A stretch of DNA of 64,000 nucleotides, taken from positions 45,664 through 109,663 of the forward strand of contig JAUCBJ010000267.1 in NCBI GenBank assembly GCA_032718475.1. Reading direction: 5' to 3'. The position numbers and the translations under genes were made by a program. The notes below the pieces were generated by a model. That model worked only from the letters and a program-made list of their open reading frames with translations. It did not search any database and was not told where the DNA came from. Origin of the DNA: Nemertoderma westbladi. Taxonomy: Eukaryota > Xenacoelomorpha > Nemertodermatida > Nemertodermatidae. Positions 62,946 through 64,000 of this stretch are shown here, piece by piece (the first letter of the stretch is position 1; each line of letters begins with the position of its first letter).

Positions 62946-64000
62946 ATGTCCACTATTCATAGCCCCCCTGGTTCAGTGGTTGCTAGAGAGGAGACAACCA
63001 ACGTCGACACCACCACGACGATAGTGACTACAGCTGATATTGAACCACCACCACCACTGTTAACCACCATAACCTTAGACAACAACCAACTTTCTCACGG
63101 AAGCGAGAAGTCTGGCTCAAGGGTCGCTTTGAGTCAGAGACACTCCTCACAGCGCTCACTACGCCGAGAGAATGCCGACCCTGGTGCGAATACCGGCGGC
63201 GCACGAAGGAAATCATACCGCCAACGCCAATCTGACGACGTCCCAGCAAGGAAGGTCGACATCCAGACTATCAATCGTGGACTGGGCCAACTATACCACA
63301 ATATGGAGGCTGGTATATCGGAGCTGGAATCGGTCGCTATGACAACTCAACAAGGTCAGTGTACTGTAGATATGAGGCGAAAAGTCGATAGGCTTGCCAG
63401 CAGGTGGATTCAGATTGTAGATCAATACCGCCATCAGTCTCAGTATTTTGAGACCCAGGGTGGCTCTGTCGATGAATATCAACGAGCTCAGAAAAGGTAT
63501 GTACAGTGTAAGGATAGATATACTATATTTTCAGAATGGGTAAGCACTAAGTTGGAACCAATTACATCCCGAGTAAGTACCCAAACAACCTCAGCCGTAA
63601 GTACACCCATTGCTTCTTTAGCCTGGGATAGTTACCCTATTCCGTTTGCAACAGATTCTAGTCAGCACGTGAATCGCACACTTACGCCAATTGTAGCCAG
63701 CCCAGACGTAGACAGACCTACACTAAATTTAGCAATTAGGCCCAATAGTGTAGGTAGGTGTTCTATAGCACGGTCGGGGGCATCTGACGCTGGATCCACA
63801 GTGTCATCTCGAATGAGACGCATAGCCGAGGCTAACCTCTCTGTTCTATCTAAGCGACATGACGAGGAGGACATGATGATGGCTCAACAGATTGAACGGG
63901 AACGGGTTCTGGTCGTGAATAGACTTGCAACTGCGCAAGCTAGTGCTCGAATGGAAGCAGCCAAGAGGCAGGTAGAAGAGGCTAAGGAAGCTGCGAAACT
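62946..64000 (+). CDS. Partial Gag-like ORF, third retroelement (cut by window edge)
   Basis: ATG at 62946 (AATAATGTCC) opens a frame of 351 codons with no stop before the window end. The protein starts MSTIHSPPGS, is Ser/Thr/Pro-rich and disordered for about 100 residues, then charged, and its last about 70 residues form an Ala/Glu/Arg coiled coil (RMRRIAEANL...RMEAAKRQVEEAKEAAKL). This matches the design of the B and C Gag N-termini (disordered start, then coiled coil of KAAEAE type) but not their sequence. In-frame GTAAGT/GTAAGC occurs three times, another shared trait. A BEL/Pao Gag is likely; no diagnostic domain is reached before the edge. Confidence 0.55.
   Translation, partial: MSTIHSPPGSVVAREETTNVDTTTTIVTTADIEPPPPLLTTITLDNNQLSHGSEKSGSRVALSQRHSSQRSLRRENADPGANTGGARRKSYRQRQSDDVPARKVDIQTINRGLGQLYHNMEAGISELESVAMTTQQGQCTVDMRRKVDRLASRWIQIVDQYRHQSQYFETQGGSVDEYQRAQKRYVQCKDRYTIFSEWVSTKLEPITSRVSTQTTSAVSTPIASLAWDSYPIPFATDSSQHVNRTLTPIVASPDVDRPTLNLAIRPNSVGRCSIARSGASDAGSTVSSRMRRIAEANLSVLSKRHDEEDMMMAQQIERERVLVVNRLATAQASARMEAAKRQVEEAKEAAK

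Overview
This window looks like metazoan, probably invertebrate, nuclear DNA dominated by satellite arrays and BEL/Pao-type LTR retrotransposons. The basis is Pao-type Gag and Pol domains, 5-bp target duplications, a hAT-type DNA element, a non-LTR fragment and minisatellites. There are no bacterial operons, Shine-Dalgarno patterns or CRISPR arrays. Species cannot be assigned from the sequence.

Layout. (1) A 48-bp satellite fills 1-9301, resumes at 26101-30488 and again at 52210-54666. It is interrupted at 2613-3037 by a 5'-truncated non-LTR retrotransposon end. (2) Element A (9302-26100, minus strand) is a nearly complete BEL/Pao element inserted cleanly in the satellite (5-bp duplication GGGAT). 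Its 2.18-kb LTRs are almost identical. It has gag-protease-RT, RT/RNase H, integrase and, 3' of pol, a long accessory frame. Pol carries an in-frame TGA just before the YMDD box and a frame change before integrase. The accessory frame carries two in-frame stops. (3) Element C (30489-52209, plus strand) is a second BEL/Pao family. Its 5' LTR is split by a related element B (30537-39519, duplication GTACT). Its leader holds an 867-bp hAT-like element (41985-42851, 8-bp duplication). C keeps gag-protease but has lost RT, most of RNase H and integrase. B has lost protease and all of pol. Both keep decayed copies of the accessory gene seen in A. (4) From 54667 the sequence is AT-rich and mostly unique, with a tRNA-like sequence, a strong hairpin, a candidate coding exon whose end seems to have seeded a 50-bp minisatellite (59432-61078), a 13-bp minisatellite (61713-62101), and the start of a third Gag-like reading frame (62946 to the window edge).

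How the parts work together: Gag would form the particle, protease would process Gag-Pol, RT/RNase H would copy the RNA and integrase would insert it. B and C could move only if proteins came from intact relatives. Most interesting are the conserved accessory gene with a CxxC...CxxH motif, a dimerisation-type stem-loop in the B/C leaders whose palindromic loop changes compensatorily, a 16-bp palindrome scattered through A in all three reading phases, and a strong sense-strand excess of splice-donor-like GGTAAG in gag-pol.
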